Part shown: piece after piece, positions 17,221 through 27,097 of the stretch
Layout of the letters: each line of letters opens with the position of its first letter
How positions within the stretch are numbered: the first letter of the stretch is position 1
Assembly (NCBI RefSeq): GCF_021730305.1
Contig: NZ_CP032674.1
Coordinates: forward strand, 3,519,001 to 3,583,000
DNA from: Xanthobacter sp. YC-JY1
GTDB taxonomy: Bacteria > Pseudomonadota > Alphaproteobacteria > Rhizobiales > Xanthobacteraceae
DNA length: 64,000 nt
Reading direction: 5' to 3'
The notes under the pieces: generated by a model
The model's input: only the letters and a program-made list of their open reading frames with translations
Database searches by the model: none
What the model was told of the DNA's origin: nothing
Translations under genes and position numbers: made by a program

Positions 17221-17895
17221 ATGGCGGGCATGCGTACTGTCGGGGCCTGCCTCACCCTTGCCTTGGGGCTCCTCGTCCCGGCGAGCGCCACCCTGGCGGC
17301 ACCGGCGTCCGGGACGACCGATTCGCAGAAATTCCAGAGCTATCTTTATTCGGATGCCTACAGGGTCGCGCTGGCGCAAGCGTGGAAGAAGGTGCCGCCG
17401 GCCTCCCTGCCCGCCTGCGCCAACCTCACCGATGGCGATGTCTCGGTGACGCTGCAGCAGGAGGTGTCCTTCGATGCCAAGGGCCTGCCCAGGTCCGGCG
17501 CGTGGTGGGGGCATTATCCCATCAAGGGCTGCGGCACGGAGCGCATCATCAACATTCTGTTCCGGGCCGAGCCCTCGGGCGTGCGCTTCCTGGTGACACT
17601 GCCGGGCCGCACACGCGCCAACATCGTGCTCCAGCGCGATGCGCTCACCTATGCCTTCATCGGCGCCGGCACCAAGGTGGCCGACTGCAAGGACATGGAG
17701 GTGGCGGACACCGCCTTCGACGGCTTCGGCCTTTCCGCCGGCGACAAGTCGGCGCCGGAGACCGGCCCATGGCGCGAGACATGGACGGTCGCCGCCTGCG
17801 GCAAGATGCTCGCGGTGCCCATGGAATTCATCCCCGACGCCACCGGCACCACCATCAACCAGCGCCCCGCCGAGGTGCGGCAGCTGAAGAAGTGA
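17221..17895 (+). CDS. Exported hypothetical protein with conserved-looking cysteines
   Basis: From ATG 17221 the product has 224 residues and a signal peptide (GACLTLALGLLVPASATLA then APASG). The mature domain has five Cys, including ACANLTDGDV, YPIKGCGTER, VADCKDM and VAACGKM, which could form disulfides in the periplasm. No family with a known function is recognised. An in-frame ATG at 17179 would precede the signal sequence by 14 basic residues. It sits 77 bp after the permease gene and converges on soxG with a 4-bp gap. Confidence 0.65.
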   Translation: MAGMRTVGACLTLALGLLVPASATLAAPASGTTDSQKFQSYLYSDAYRVALAQAWKKVPPASLPACANLTDGDVSVTLQQEVSFDAKGLPRSGAWWGHYPIKGCGTERIINILFRAEPSGVRFLVTLPGRTRANIVLQRDALTYAFIGAGTKVADCKDMEVADTAFDGFGLSAGDKSAPETGPWRETWTVAACGKMLAVPMEFIPDATGTTINQRPAEVRQLKK

Positions 17896-17899
17896 GGCC

Positions 17900-18457
17900 T
17901 CAGGCGAATTCCCGCGCCGCATCCTGAAGGAAGGCGTGGACATAGGGCGCGAAGGAGCGCCAGCACTCCAGCCGGAAGGCCTCCCCCACCCGCACCAGCA
18001 CCACCTCCGTCTTGCCCAGCAGCGTGCGCGTGGCCGAGCCGGGCGGGAAGGCAGTGTCGGACAGGTCGAGGGCGATCCCGGCATTGAGGATGTCCGCCGC
18101 GTGCGGACCGCTCAAGAGGAACGCCGCATTGCGGTGGCCCACCGCCACCAGCGAAAAGAAGCGGCCGGCGAGATCGCTGGCGATCGCCGGCTCGGTGGCC
18201 GTCCCCTCCCCCTCGGGACAGACAAGCAGCCACTCCCCCGGCCCGAGGCGGGCGGCGAAGCGCTCCGGCCTGCCGCGCACGCTGTTGAGCGGGCCGGAGA
18301 GATCGAAGCCCCCGGCCGCTGACGGCAGCACGGCGCCGCGCGGCGCCTTCATCTGCAGCACGAAGCGGTCGGCGGCCGGCAGCACCCGCACGGCACTGGA
18401 TGCCGAGGGGGCGAGGATGGGCGCGCGCCGCGCGTGGATGGCAACCGGCTCAGGCAT
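17900..18457 (-). CDS. soxG: Sarcosine oxidase gamma subunit
   Basis: A 185-residue SoxG protein, with FVLQMKAPRGAVLPSAAGGFDLSGPLNSV, LGPGEWLLVCPEGEG and the DLSDTAFPPGSATRTLLGKTEVVLVR region typical of gamma subunits. It is the last gene of soxBDAG and overlaps the 3' end of soxA by 8 bp, showing translational coupling. The gamma subunit completes the heterotetramer that demethylates sarcosine and resembles the N-terminal domain of the GcvT fold. The start at 18457 (MPEPVAIHAR) is preferred to 18475. Confidence 0.88.
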   Translation of the reverse strand: MPEPVAIHARRAPILAPSASSAVRVLPAADRFVLQMKAPRGAVLPSAAGGFDLSGPLNSVRGRPERFAARLGPGEWLLVCPEGEGTATEPAIASDLAGRFFSLVAVGHRNAAFLLSGPHAADILNAGIALDLSDTAFPPGSATRTLLGKTEVVLVRVGEAFRLECWRSFAPYVHAFLQDAAREFA

Positions 18458-21455
18458 GAACGCCTCCTTCCACAAGACCTTCCACCCTTTTGCCCTCGGG
18501 ATCGAGGAACACCGGGGCCACCACCTTCACCGCCGTGAACCCGGCCGGCGTCGTCACAAAGAGCGTCTCGCCCATCCGCGCCCGCCCGCCGGAGATCACC
18601 GCCAGCGCGATGGGATGGTTGAGGGTGGGGCTGAGATAGGAGGAGGTGACATGCCCCAGCATCTTCATGGGCAGCGCCTGCTGGGTGTCGGCGACGATCT
18701 GCGCCCCCTCCTCCAGCACCGTCCGCCCATCCGCCGAGAGCAGGCCCACCAGTTGCTTGCGATCCGCCCGCGCCATGTCCGGCCTGGCGAGCGAGCGCTT
18801 GCCGACGAAATCCTTCTTCGCCTTGGAGATCATGCCGGAGAGGCCGACATCATCCGGCGTCACCGTGCCGTCCGTCTCCTGCCCGACGATGATGAAGCCG
18901 CGTTCCGCGCGCAGCACATGCATGGCCTCGGTGCCGTAGGGCGTGATGCCGAAGCGCTGGCCGTAGGCGAACAGCGCCTCCCACACGGCTTGAGTGAAAT
19001 CCGCCGGCACGTTGATCTCGAAGCCCAGCTCGCCGGTGAAGGACACGCGCATGAGCCGCGTCGGCACGCCGAGAATCTCCCCCTCGCGCACCGCCATCTG
19101 GGGGAAAGCCTCCGGCGAGAGGTCGATGCCGGAGACGAAGGGGGCGATGACTTCGCGCGCCCGCGGCCCCTGCACGGCGATGACGCCCCATTGCTCGGTG
19201 ATGGAGGTGAGGAAGACGTCGAGGTCCGGCCACTCCGTCTGGAGATAGTCCTCCATGTGCGCCATCACACGCGGCGCGCCGCTGGTGGAGGTGGTGACGT
19301 GGAAGCGGTCGGGCGCCATGCGGGCGACGATGCCGTCGTCGAGGATGAAGCCGTCTTCCTTCAGCATCAGGCCGTAGCGGCACTTGCCCGGCTCGAGCTT
19401 GGTCCAGCCGTTGGGATACATGCGGTTCATGAACTCGGCCGCATCCGGCCCCATCACCTCGATCTTGCCGAGGGTGGAGGCATCGAGCAGGCCGACGCTT
19501 TCGCGCACCGCCCGGCATTCGCGGGCCACCGCCGCGTGCATGTCCTCGCCCGGCTTGGGGAAGTACCAGGCGCGGCGCCACAGGGCGACGTTCTCGAACT
19601 TGGCGCCCTGCTTCGCCGCCCACTCATGCACCGGCGCGGTGCGGATGGGGTCGAAGGTCTCGCCCCGCGCCGTGCCGACGATGGCGCCGAAGGTGACGGG
19701 CGTATAAGGCGGGCGGAAGGTGGTGGTGCCCACCTGCGGGATGTCCTTGGCCAGGATCTCCGAGACGAGGCCGAGGGCGGCCATGTTGGAGGTCTTGCCC
19801 TGGTCGGTGGCCATGCCGTTGGTGGTGTAGCGCTTCACATGCTCGACGCTCTCGAACCCCTCGCGCACCGCAAGGCCGATGTCCTTGGCGGTCACGTCGT
19901 TCTGGAAGTCGAGGAAGGCGCGCACCTTCTTCGGGTCTGCATCGGTGGGCAGCACCCGCGCCGCCCTGAAGCCGGTGGGCGTGGCGGGCGCCGCCGCGAA
20001 GGCGCGGGTTGACGGAACCCCGGCCGCTTCCGCGCCGGCCGTCCAGCCCTCGGCGAGGATGCCGGCGAGGTCATAGGTGCCCTTGCACGCGCCGGCCGAG
20101 CGCTCCGCCTGCACGGACGAGCCCGGCACGAAGGCGTCGATCTCGGTGCGGAAGGTGAGCTTGCCGCGCGACTGGGAGAAGAGATGCACGGCCGGCGTCC
20201 AGCCGCCGGACATGCCGACGCAATCGCAGGCCAGCGTCCGCCGCGCGCCGACGCGCCCGGCCGAAAGCGGCGCCACGATCAGCCCGGTCACCGCCTTGCC
20301 GCCGGTGGAGCCGACCACCGTATGGCCGGCAAGAAGCTCGTTGCCGGAGAGGAGGGCCCGCTCGGGGCCGATCTCCGCCTCGGGGCGCAGGTCCACGAGG
20401 GTCACGTCCAGCCCCGCCGCCTTGGCATCCGCCGCCGCGCGATAGGCGGAAGCGCCGTTGGTGGCGAAGACGATGCGACGGCCCGGCGCGACGCCGTAGC
20501 GGTTCACATAGGTGCGCACGCTCTCGGCCAGCATGATGCCCGGCCGGTCGTTGTCGGCGAAGCCGAGCGGACGCTCATGGGCGCCGGTCGCCAGCACCAC
20601 CTCCTTCGCCCGCACCTGCCACAGCCGCTCGCGCGGCAGCTTGGCGTCCGGCGCGGCGAGGTGGTCGGTGACACGCTCGGTGAGGACCACGTGGTTGTGG
20701 TTGTAATAGCCGAACGCCGTGGTGCGGTTGAGCAGCGTCGCGTTCGCCCGGCCGGCCAGTGTCTTCAGCGCATACGCCACGAAGGCCGAGGCGGTCTTGC
20801 CATCGATGGTGGCAGTGAGATCGGCGAGGAGGCTGCCGCCCATCTCCGCCTGCTCGTCGGCGAGGATCACGCGCTTGCCCGCCTCCGACGCCGCCAGTGC
20901 CGCCGCGAGGCCGGCCGGGCCCGCGCCCACCACCAGCACGTCGCAATGGGTGTTGCGATGGACGTAGCGGTCCGCATCCGGCGCGTCCGGCGCGACGCCC
21001 AAGCCGGCGGCGGCACGGATGGCCGGCTCGTAGAGCTTGTCCCAGAAGGACCGCGGCCACATGAAGGTCTTGTAGTAGAAGCCCGCCGTCAGCACGGGGG
21101 CGACGAGGTCGTTCACCTGCCCGATGTCGTGCTCCAGCGACGGCCAGTGGTTCTGCGAGGAGACCTTCAGGCCGGCCACCGCCTCCACCACCGTGGCGCG
21201 GTTGTTGGGATCGGCCCGGCCGGGGCCGCGATCCACCTGGAACAGCGCATTGGGCTCGTCGGCGCCATGGGTCAGCACGCCGCGCGGGCGGTGATACTTG
21301 AAGGAGCGGCCCATCAGCCTGATGCCGCTGGCGAGCAGCGCCGAAGCGAGCGTGTCGCCTTCATAGCCCTCGACGGTGCGGCCGTTGAAGGTGAAGGCGA
21401 TGGGCTTCGTCCGGTCGACGCGGCCGCGGCCGGGAATGCGGAAATCCTGCGCCAT
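18450..21455 (-). CDS. soxA: Sarcosine oxidase alpha subunit
   Basis: A 1001-residue alpha subunit of normal length. The N-terminal NoxA-like segment (RSFKYHRPRGVLTHGADEPNAL) is followed by an NAD-binding Rossmann fold with DVLVVGAGPAGLAAALAASEAG (about 168-189), and the C-terminal third is a GcvT-like aminomethyltransferase domain (VGLLDASTLGKIEVMGPDAAEFMNRMY onward) that passes the methylene group to tetrahydrofolate. With SoxB, SoxD and SoxG it oxidises sarcosine to glycine, H2O2 and 5,10-methylene-THF. Its start overlaps the soxD stop by one base. Confidence 0.95.
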   Translation of the reverse strand: MAQDFRIPGRGRVDRTKPIAFTFNGRTVEGYEGDTLASALLASGIRLMGRSFKYHRPRGVLTHGADEPNALFQVDRGPGRADPNNRATVVEAVAGLKVSSQNHWPSLEHDIGQVNDLVAPVLTAGFYYKTFMWPRSFWDKLYEPAIRAAAGLGVAPDAPDADRYVHRNTHCDVLVVGAGPAGLAAALAASEAGKRVILADEQAEMGGSLLADLTATIDGKTASAFVAYALKTLAGRANATLLNRTTAFGYYNHNHVVLTERVTDHLAAPDAKLPRERLWQVRAKEVVLATGAHERPLGFADNDRPGIMLAESVRTYVNRYGVAPGRRIVFATNGASAYRAAADAKAAGLDVTLVDLRPEAEIGPERALLSGNELLAGHTVVGSTGGKAVTGLIVAPLSAGRVGARRTLACDCVGMSGGWTPAVHLFSQSRGKLTFRTEIDAFVPGSSVQAERSAGACKGTYDLAGILAEGWTAGAEAAGVPSTRAFAAAPATPTGFRAARVLPTDADPKKVRAFLDFQNDVTAKDIGLAVREGFESVEHVKRYTTNGMATDQGKTSNMAALGLVSEILAKDIPQVGTTTFRPPYTPVTFGAIVGTARGETFDPIRTAPVHEWAAKQGAKFENVALWRRAWYFPKPGEDMHAAVARECRAVRESVGLLDASTLGKIEVMGPDAAEFMNRMYPNGWTKLEPGKCRYGLMLKEDGFILDDGIVARMAPDRFHVTTSTSGAPRVMAHMEDYLQTEWPDLDVFLTSITEQWGVIAVQGPRAREVIAPFVSGIDLSPEAFPQMAVREGEILGVPTRLMRVSFTGELGFEINVPADFTQAVWEALFAYGQRFGITPYGTEAMHVLRAERGFIIVGQETDGTVTPDDVGLSGMISKAKKDFVGKRSLARPDMARADRKQLVGLLSADGRTVLEEGAQIVADTQQALPMKMLGHVTSSYLSPTLNHPIALAVISGGRARMGETLFVTTPAGFTAVKVVAPVFLDPEGKRVEGLVEGGVHA

Positions 21456-21742
21456 CAGCGGCCTCCCGTGATGTCGGGGCGGGGCTCGCCCATCTCGTAG
21501 GTGGTGATGAAGGCGTCGCTCACCGTGTTGCGCAGCGCGTTGAACCAGCGGCCGCAGCCGTGGGCGTGCAGCCAGCGCTCGGCATGGACGCCCTTCGGGC
21601 TGGTGCGGGCGAAGAGATATTCGGCCCAGGCGGCGTCATCGAGGGCGTCGGGATCGGCCGGGCGGGCGATGTGCGCCTCGCCGCCGCAGCGGAATTCCAC
21701 CTCGGGGCGCGGCCCGCAATAGGGACAGGGAACGAGCAGCAT
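21455..21742 (-). CDS. soxD: Sarcosine oxidase delta subunit
   Basis: A 95-residue protein beginning LLVPCPYCGPRPEVEFRCGGEAH, the zinc-binding Cys/His head of SoxD (three Cys, one His), followed by WAEYLFARTSPKGVHAERWLHAHGCGRWFNALRNT, the family signature. It bridges alpha and beta subunits in the heterotetramer. The stop (21455-21457) shares one base with the soxA start; soxB ends 8 bp upstream. Confidence 0.93.
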   Translation of the reverse strand: MLLVPCPYCGPRPEVEFRCGGEAHIARPADPDALDDAAWAEYLFARTSPKGVHAERWLHAHGCGRWFNALRNTVSDAFITTYEMGEPRPDITGGR

Positions 21743-21750
21743 CTTGGGCC

Positions 21751-23004
21751 TCAATGCGCCACCGCCGCCGCCGCCGCCTCGTCGATGAGGCGGCCGGTGC
21801 GGAAGCGGTCGAGGGTGAAGGGGGCGTTGACGGGGTGGGGCTCGTCGCGGGCGATGGTGTGGGCGAACACATGGGCCGAGCCCGGCGTCGCCTTGAAGCC
21901 GCCCGTGCCCCAGCCGCAATTCACATAGAGGCCCTTCACCGGCGTCTTGCCGATGATGGGCGAGCGGTCCGGCGTCACGTCGACGATGCCGCCCCAGTTG
22001 CGGAGCATCTTCATGCGCGTGAACTGGGGGAACAGCTCGCAGATGGCGTCCAGCGTGTGGGTGGTGATGTGGAGGCCGCCCTGCTGGCTGTAGGAGACGT
22101 ACTGGTCCGTGCCGGCGCCGATCACCAGCTCGCCCTTGTCGGACTGGGAGATGTAAGCGTGCACCGCGTTGGACATGAGCACGCAGGGGAAGCACGGCTT
22201 CACCGGCTCGGAGACCAGCGCCTGCAGCGGGAAGCTCTCCAGCGGCATCCGCACTCCGGCCATGGCCATGACCATGGAGGTGTGCCCCGCCGCCGAGACG
22301 CCGATCTTCTTCGCGCCGATCGGCCCGCGCGTGGTCTCCACCCCGGTCACGGCACCGTCCGGCCCGCGATGGATGGCGGTGACCTCGCAATTCTGGATGA
22401 TGTCGACACCGAGCGCGTCGGCGCCGCGGGCATAGCCCCACACCACCGCGTCGTGCCGCGCCGTACCGCCCCGCCGCTGGAGGGCGCCGCCGAGCACGGG
22501 ATAGCGGATGTCCGGCGAGATGTTCAGCTGCGGGCAGAACTCCTTCGTCTGTTCCCGCGTCAGCCACTCATTGTCGATGCCGTTGAGGCGGTTGGAATAG
22601 ACGTGGCGCTTGAAGCTCTGCACGTCGTGCTGGTTGTGGGCCAGCATCAGCACGCCGCGCTGGGAGAACATGACGTTGTAGTTCAGCTCCTGCGAGAGCC
22701 CTTCCCACAGCTTCACCGCGTGCTCGTAGAGGGCGGCGCTTTCGTCATAGAGGTAGTTGGAGCGGATGATGGTGGTGTTGCGGCCGGAATTGCCGCCGCC
22801 GATCCAGCCCTTCTCCAGCACCGCGATGTTGCGGAGGCCATGCTCCTTCGCGAGGTAGTAGGCCGCGCCGAGCCCGTGGCTGCCGCCGCCGATGATGAGC
22901 ACATCGTAGGCCGGCTTGGGCGTCGGGTTGCGCCACTGGCGGCTCCAGCCCTGATGGGCGTTCAGCGCCTCGGAAAGGAGGGTGGGAAGGGAGAAGCGGC
23001 GCAT
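21751..23004 (-). CDS. soxB: Sarcosine oxidase beta subunit
   Basis: A 417-residue flavoprotein, first gene of soxBDAG. FAD-binding motif [23 protein letters not shown] is at residues 34-56; [20 protein letters not shown] and the C-terminal [22 protein letters not shown] are typical of SoxB. The catalytic site for sarcosine oxidation is in this subunit. ATG 23004 ([14 protein letters not shown]) matches the family N-terminus; the start at 23055 is less likely. Folate genes often joined to this operon (glyA, purU, folD) are not in the window. Confidence 0.95.
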   Translation of the reverse strand: MRRFSLPTLLSEALNAHQGWSRQWRNPTPKPAYDVLIIGGGSHGLGAAYYLAKEHGLRNIAVLEKGWIGGGNSGRNTTIIRSNYLYDESAALYEHAVKLWEGLSQELNYNVMFSQRGVLMLAHNQHDVQSFKRHVYSNRLNGIDNEWLTREQTKEFCPQLNISPDIRYPVLGGALQRRGGTARHDAVVWGYARGADALGVDIIQNCEVTAIHRGPDGAVTGVETTRGPIGAKKIGVSAAGHTSMVMAMAGVRMPLESFPLQALVSEPVKPCFPCVLMSNAVHAYISQSDKGELVIGAGTDQYVSYSQQGGLHITTHTLDAICELFPQFTRMKMLRNWGGIVDVTPDRSPIIGKTPVKGLYVNCGWGTGGFKATPGSAHVFAHTIARDEPHPVNAPFTLDRFRTGRLIDEAAAAAVAH

Positions 23005-23357
23005 TTGGGTCTCTGAATGGAGAAACCGGGGGTGTCCCCTGTTCGACCGTGACAATGCGCCTGCCCGCTGCCCCGCTCTCGTGGAAATGCGACGGCAAAC
23101 TGGAATGGAGGCGACACAGACGCCCGTCTCCCCTTTCGTCTACCGCTGCGCCGTCTGCCGCTCCGGCACCGGCGCGGCCCGGCAGAAAATGGCGCCATCC
23201 CTCAAAAATGAACGCAAGATAAGGTGTGACGCGGAAGCCGCGACGCTATAAGGAGCCGATGAGGCGCTCTCCCGGCGGTGGTCCAGGGGGAGCAGCCGCC
23301 CCGCCATGGCGCCGACGGGCCCCGTGGCCGAACCCGAGAGTCGAGCGCGAGCAAGAG
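23005..23357. other. Gene-free divergent spacer between soxB and the moxR operon
   Basis: About 350 bp hold the promoters of two divergent operons. I see a short perfect hairpin CGCGG-AAG-CCGCG at 23230-23242 and a CTATAA hexamer at 23246-23251 that could be a -10 for the moxR side, but no convincing -35 and no clear operator. Nothing else is recognisable. Confidence 0.4.
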
Positions 23358-24413
<1,056 letters not shown>

Positions 24414-24426
24414 GGCGACACACTCC

Positions 24427-25413
24427 ATGGCCGAGCGCGATCCGCTCCGGGGCGTCGTTGCCCGCCTCGCCGACCTGGTGGCGGCGCGTCCGCGCGTCCA
24501 GGGCGGCTTCTCGGGCGGCAAGCGCGTCAGCAGCCAGCTCTACGGGGGCCACAGCTCCTCCTTCCGCGGTCGCGGCATGGAGTTCGACGAGGTGCGCGTC
24601 TACCATCCCGGCGACGATGTGCGCACCATCGACTGGCGGGTCACCGCCCGCACCGGCACGACGCACACCAAGCTGTTCCAGGAAGAGCGCGAGCGCCCGG
24701 TGCTGGTGCTGGTGGACGCCCGCGCCTCCATGCGCTTCGGCATCCGCGATTGCTTCAAGTCGGTGCTGGCGGCCAAGGCGGCCGCCGTGCTGGCATGGAT
24801 CGGCATCGGCGGCGGCGACCGGGTGGGCGGGCTGGTCCTCTCCCCCTCCGGCATCATCGCGCTGCGCGCCGAGCGCACCCGCCGGCGCATCCTCGCCTTC
24901 GTGCGCTCCATCGCCGACGCCACCGCCGAGCGCCTCGGCCCGCCCGGCTCCGAACCCACTTTGGCGGAGGCGCTGGCGCGGCTGCGGCCACTGGTGAAGC
25001 CCGGCACGCTCATCTTCCTCGTCTCCGATTTCGCCGATCTCGATGAGCACGCCGCCCGCGAACTCGGCCGCATCGCGCTGGACGGCCACGTCACCTGCCT
25101 GTTCGTCTATGACCGGCTGGAGACGCAGATGCCCTCCGGCGGCGTCTTCCCCGTCACCGACGGGATATCGGTCGCCCGGCTCGACGACAGCCGCGCGGCG
25201 CAGCGGGAGGGCTATGCCCGCCGCTTTGCCGAACGCCGCGGCGCGCTGGAGCGGCTCTGCCGCGAGCGCGGCCTCACCCTGATGGACCTCGAGACGGGCT
25301 GCGACCCGGCGGAAGTTCTCAATCCCGAGCGGATGCGGCAGGCGGCGGCGTCGGCCCGTGCCGGCGCAGCCGGGGCCATCGCGCCCGGCACAGGACGGAC
25401 GGTGGCGCGATGA
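24427..25413 (+). CDS. DUF58 domain protein of the MoxR/Bat operon
   Basis: A 328-residue protein with the DUF58 core GRGMEFDEVRVYHPGDDVRTIDWRVTARTG (about 51-80) followed by a vWA-like fold beginning VLVLVDARASMRFG, whose DARAS is a MIDAS-like DxxxS variation. No TM helix is evident. DUF58 proteins are constant partners of MoxR ATPases. The 13-bp gap to moxR and the ATGA overlap with the DUF4381 gene show one transcript. Confidence 0.88.
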   Translation: MAERDPLRGVVARLADLVAARPRVQGGFSGGKRVSSQLYGGHSSSFRGRGMEFDEVRVYHPGDDVRTIDWRVTARTGTTHTKLFQEERERPVLVLVDARASMRFGIRDCFKSVLAAKAAAVLAWIGIGGGDRVGGLVLSPSGIIALRAERTRRRILAFVRSIADATAERLGPPGSEPTLAEALARLRPLVKPGTLIFLVSDFADLDEHAARELGRIALDGHVTCLFVYDRLETQMPSGGVFPVTDGISVARLDDSRAAQREGYARRFAERRGALERLCRERGLTLMDLETGCDPAEVLNPERMRQAAASARAGAAGAIAPGTGRTVAR

Positions 25414-26042
25414 CCACGCCCGCCATCCCGCCCGCACCCACCGCGCCGGGGGCCGCCGCCGGCCCCACCCCGCTCATCGCGCCCGGGGGCGCCCCGGCGA
25501 CTCCGCCCAATTTCCAGACGCCGAATTTCCTCAACGGAGCGCCGCCCACCCCGCCGGTGCCGGGCTCGGCCGAGGACCCGCTGGCGGCGCTGCGCGACAT
25601 CCATCTGCCGCCCGACGTGCCGCTCTTTCCGCTGGCGCCGGGCTGGTACGTGCTGGCCGGACTGGCGGTGCTGGTGCTCATCATCCTCGCCGTGCGCGAA
25701 TGGCGCTGGCGGCAGACGCTCGCCTACAAGGCCCTGAAGATGTTCGACGCCGAGGTCGGCCGCGCCGAACCGGACGACACCCACGCCGTCGCGGTCGCCG
25801 CCTCGGACGTGTTGCGCCGTCTGGTGCGCGCCGAGTCCGGCGAGGCGAAGGCGACGCTCACCGGCGAGGCCTGGGCCCGCCTGCTTGTCACCGGCCGCGC
25901 GCCCTTCGCCCCGCGAGAGGCCGCCTTCCTCGCGCGGGCGCCCTACATGCCCCCGCAGACGGCGGAGCAGGTGGCCGCCGGCAGCATCACCCCCGCCGCC
26001 CTCGCCGACGCGGTGCGGCGCCACATCCGGGCGCGCCGATGA
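25410..26042 (+). CDS. DUF4381 membrane protein of the Bat operon
   Basis: A 210-residue protein with a Pro/Ala-rich N-terminal 50 residues, then DPLAALRDIHLPPDVPLFPLAPGWYVLAGLAVLVLIILAVREWRWR, the DUF4381 pattern with its single TM helix (about 73-92). The cytoplasmic remainder contains DVLRRLVRAESGEAKATLTGEAWARLL. Role unknown; the family always travels with MoxR and vWA genes. Start and stop overlap both neighbours. Confidence 0.82.
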   Translation: MTTPAIPPAPTAPGAAAGPTPLIAPGGAPATPPNFQTPNFLNGAPPTPPVPGSAEDPLAALRDIHLPPDVPLFPLAPGWYVLAGLAVLVLIILAVREWRWRQTLAYKALKMFDAEVGRAEPDDTHAVAVAASDVLRRLVRAESGEAKATLTGEAWARLLVTGRAPFAPREAAFLARAPYMPPQTAEQVAAGSITPAALADAVRRHIRARR

Positions 26043-27097
26043 TTACGCTCGCCTGGCCCTGGATGCTGGCGCTGCTGCCGGCCCCCCTCCTCGCCCGTTT
26101 CGTGGTGCCCCGCGCCCGCGAGCAGAAGGCCGGCGCGCTGCGCCTGCCCTTCTTCGCCGCGCTCGCCCGGGCCGGGCTGGTGACGCCCGGCCGGCCGGCC
26201 TGGAGCAAGACGCGCCTCGCCGCGCTCGCCTTCATCTGGACGCTGCTCGTGGTCGCCGCCGCCCAGCCCATCTATGTGGGTCGGCCGGTGGAGGTTCCGG
26301 TGGAGGGGCGCGAGATCATGCTGGTCATCGACCTCTCCGCCTCCATGGCGCAGCGCGACCTCGCCCTCACCAAGCCCATGGACCGCCTGCAGGTGGTGAA
26401 GCAGGTGGCGGACGACTTCATCGCCCGCCGCGCCGGCGACCGGGTGGGCCTCATCCTGTTCAGCACCCGCGCCTATGTGCAGGCGCCCCTCACCCTCGAC
26501 CGCCGGGTGGTGCGCGATCTGCTCGCCCAAGCCACCATCGGCATGACCGGGCGCAACACCTCCATCGGCGACGCCATCGGCCTCGCGGTGAAGACCCTGC
26601 GCGACGGCCCGGCCAAAGAGCGGGTGGTGGTGCTGCTCACCGACGGCGCCAACACCTCCGGCGTGCTCGACCCGCTCCAGGCCGCGGCCATCGCCGCCAA
26701 GGAGCATCTGCGCATCCACACCATCGGCGTCGGCTCCGATGCCGGGGAGTTCGTCCCCGGCGCGCCCATGAACCCCTCCTCGGACCTCGACGAGGGCGCG
26801 CTCAAGGCCATTTCCGGCCTCACCGGCGGCAAGTATTTCCGCGCCCGCGACCAGCAGGGCCTCGCCGGCATCTATGCCGAGATCGACAAGCTGGAGCCGG
26901 TGGCCGGCGATCCGCAATATGTGCGGCCGGCCCTCACCCTGTTCTTCTGGCCGCTCGGCGCCGCGCTGGTCGCGAGCTTCCTGTTCGCCGCCGCCTTGCT
27001 GCTGCGGATGCCGGCCCGCCGCGTGGCCGAGGCGCCCGCGCCGCGGGATGCGCCGGCTGCCGATGCCCCGGCCGTGCCGGTTGCGGAGGCGCGCTGA
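26039..27097 (+). CDS. BatA-like von Willebrand factor A protein
   Basis: A 352-residue protein with TM helices near residues 5-20 and 60-78, a vWA domain with an intact MIDAS DLSAS (98-102), and a C-terminal TM (about 300-322), so the vWA domain sits between membrane anchors. LLTDGANTSGVLDP and GVGSDAGEFVPGAPM are typical of BatA. It is proposed to work with MoxR in assembling or protecting envelope proteins. It overlaps both adjacent genes by four bases or fewer. Confidence 0.88.
   Translation: MITLAWPWMLALLPAPLLARFVVPRAREQKAGALRLPFFAALARAGLVTPGRPAWSKTRLAALAFIWTLLVVAAAQPIYVGRPVEVPVEGREIMLVIDLSASMAQRDLALTKPMDRLQVVKQVADDFIARRAGDRVGLILFSTRAYVQAPLTLDRRVVRDLLAQATIGMTGRNTSIGDAIGLAVKTLRDGPAKERVVVLLTDGANTSGVLDPLQAAAIAAKEHLRIHTIGVGSDAGEFVPGAPMNPSSDLDEGALKAISGLTGGKYFRARDQQGLAGIYAEIDKLEPVAGDPQYVRPALTLFFWPLGAALVASFLFAAALLLRMPARRVAEAPAPRDAPAADAPAVPVAEAR

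Noticed and set aside
18012-20012. A 666-codon plus-strand frame opposite soxA and soxG
   Set aside because: His/Arg/Gly-rich product without a domain, fully antisense to conserved sarcosine oxidase genes.
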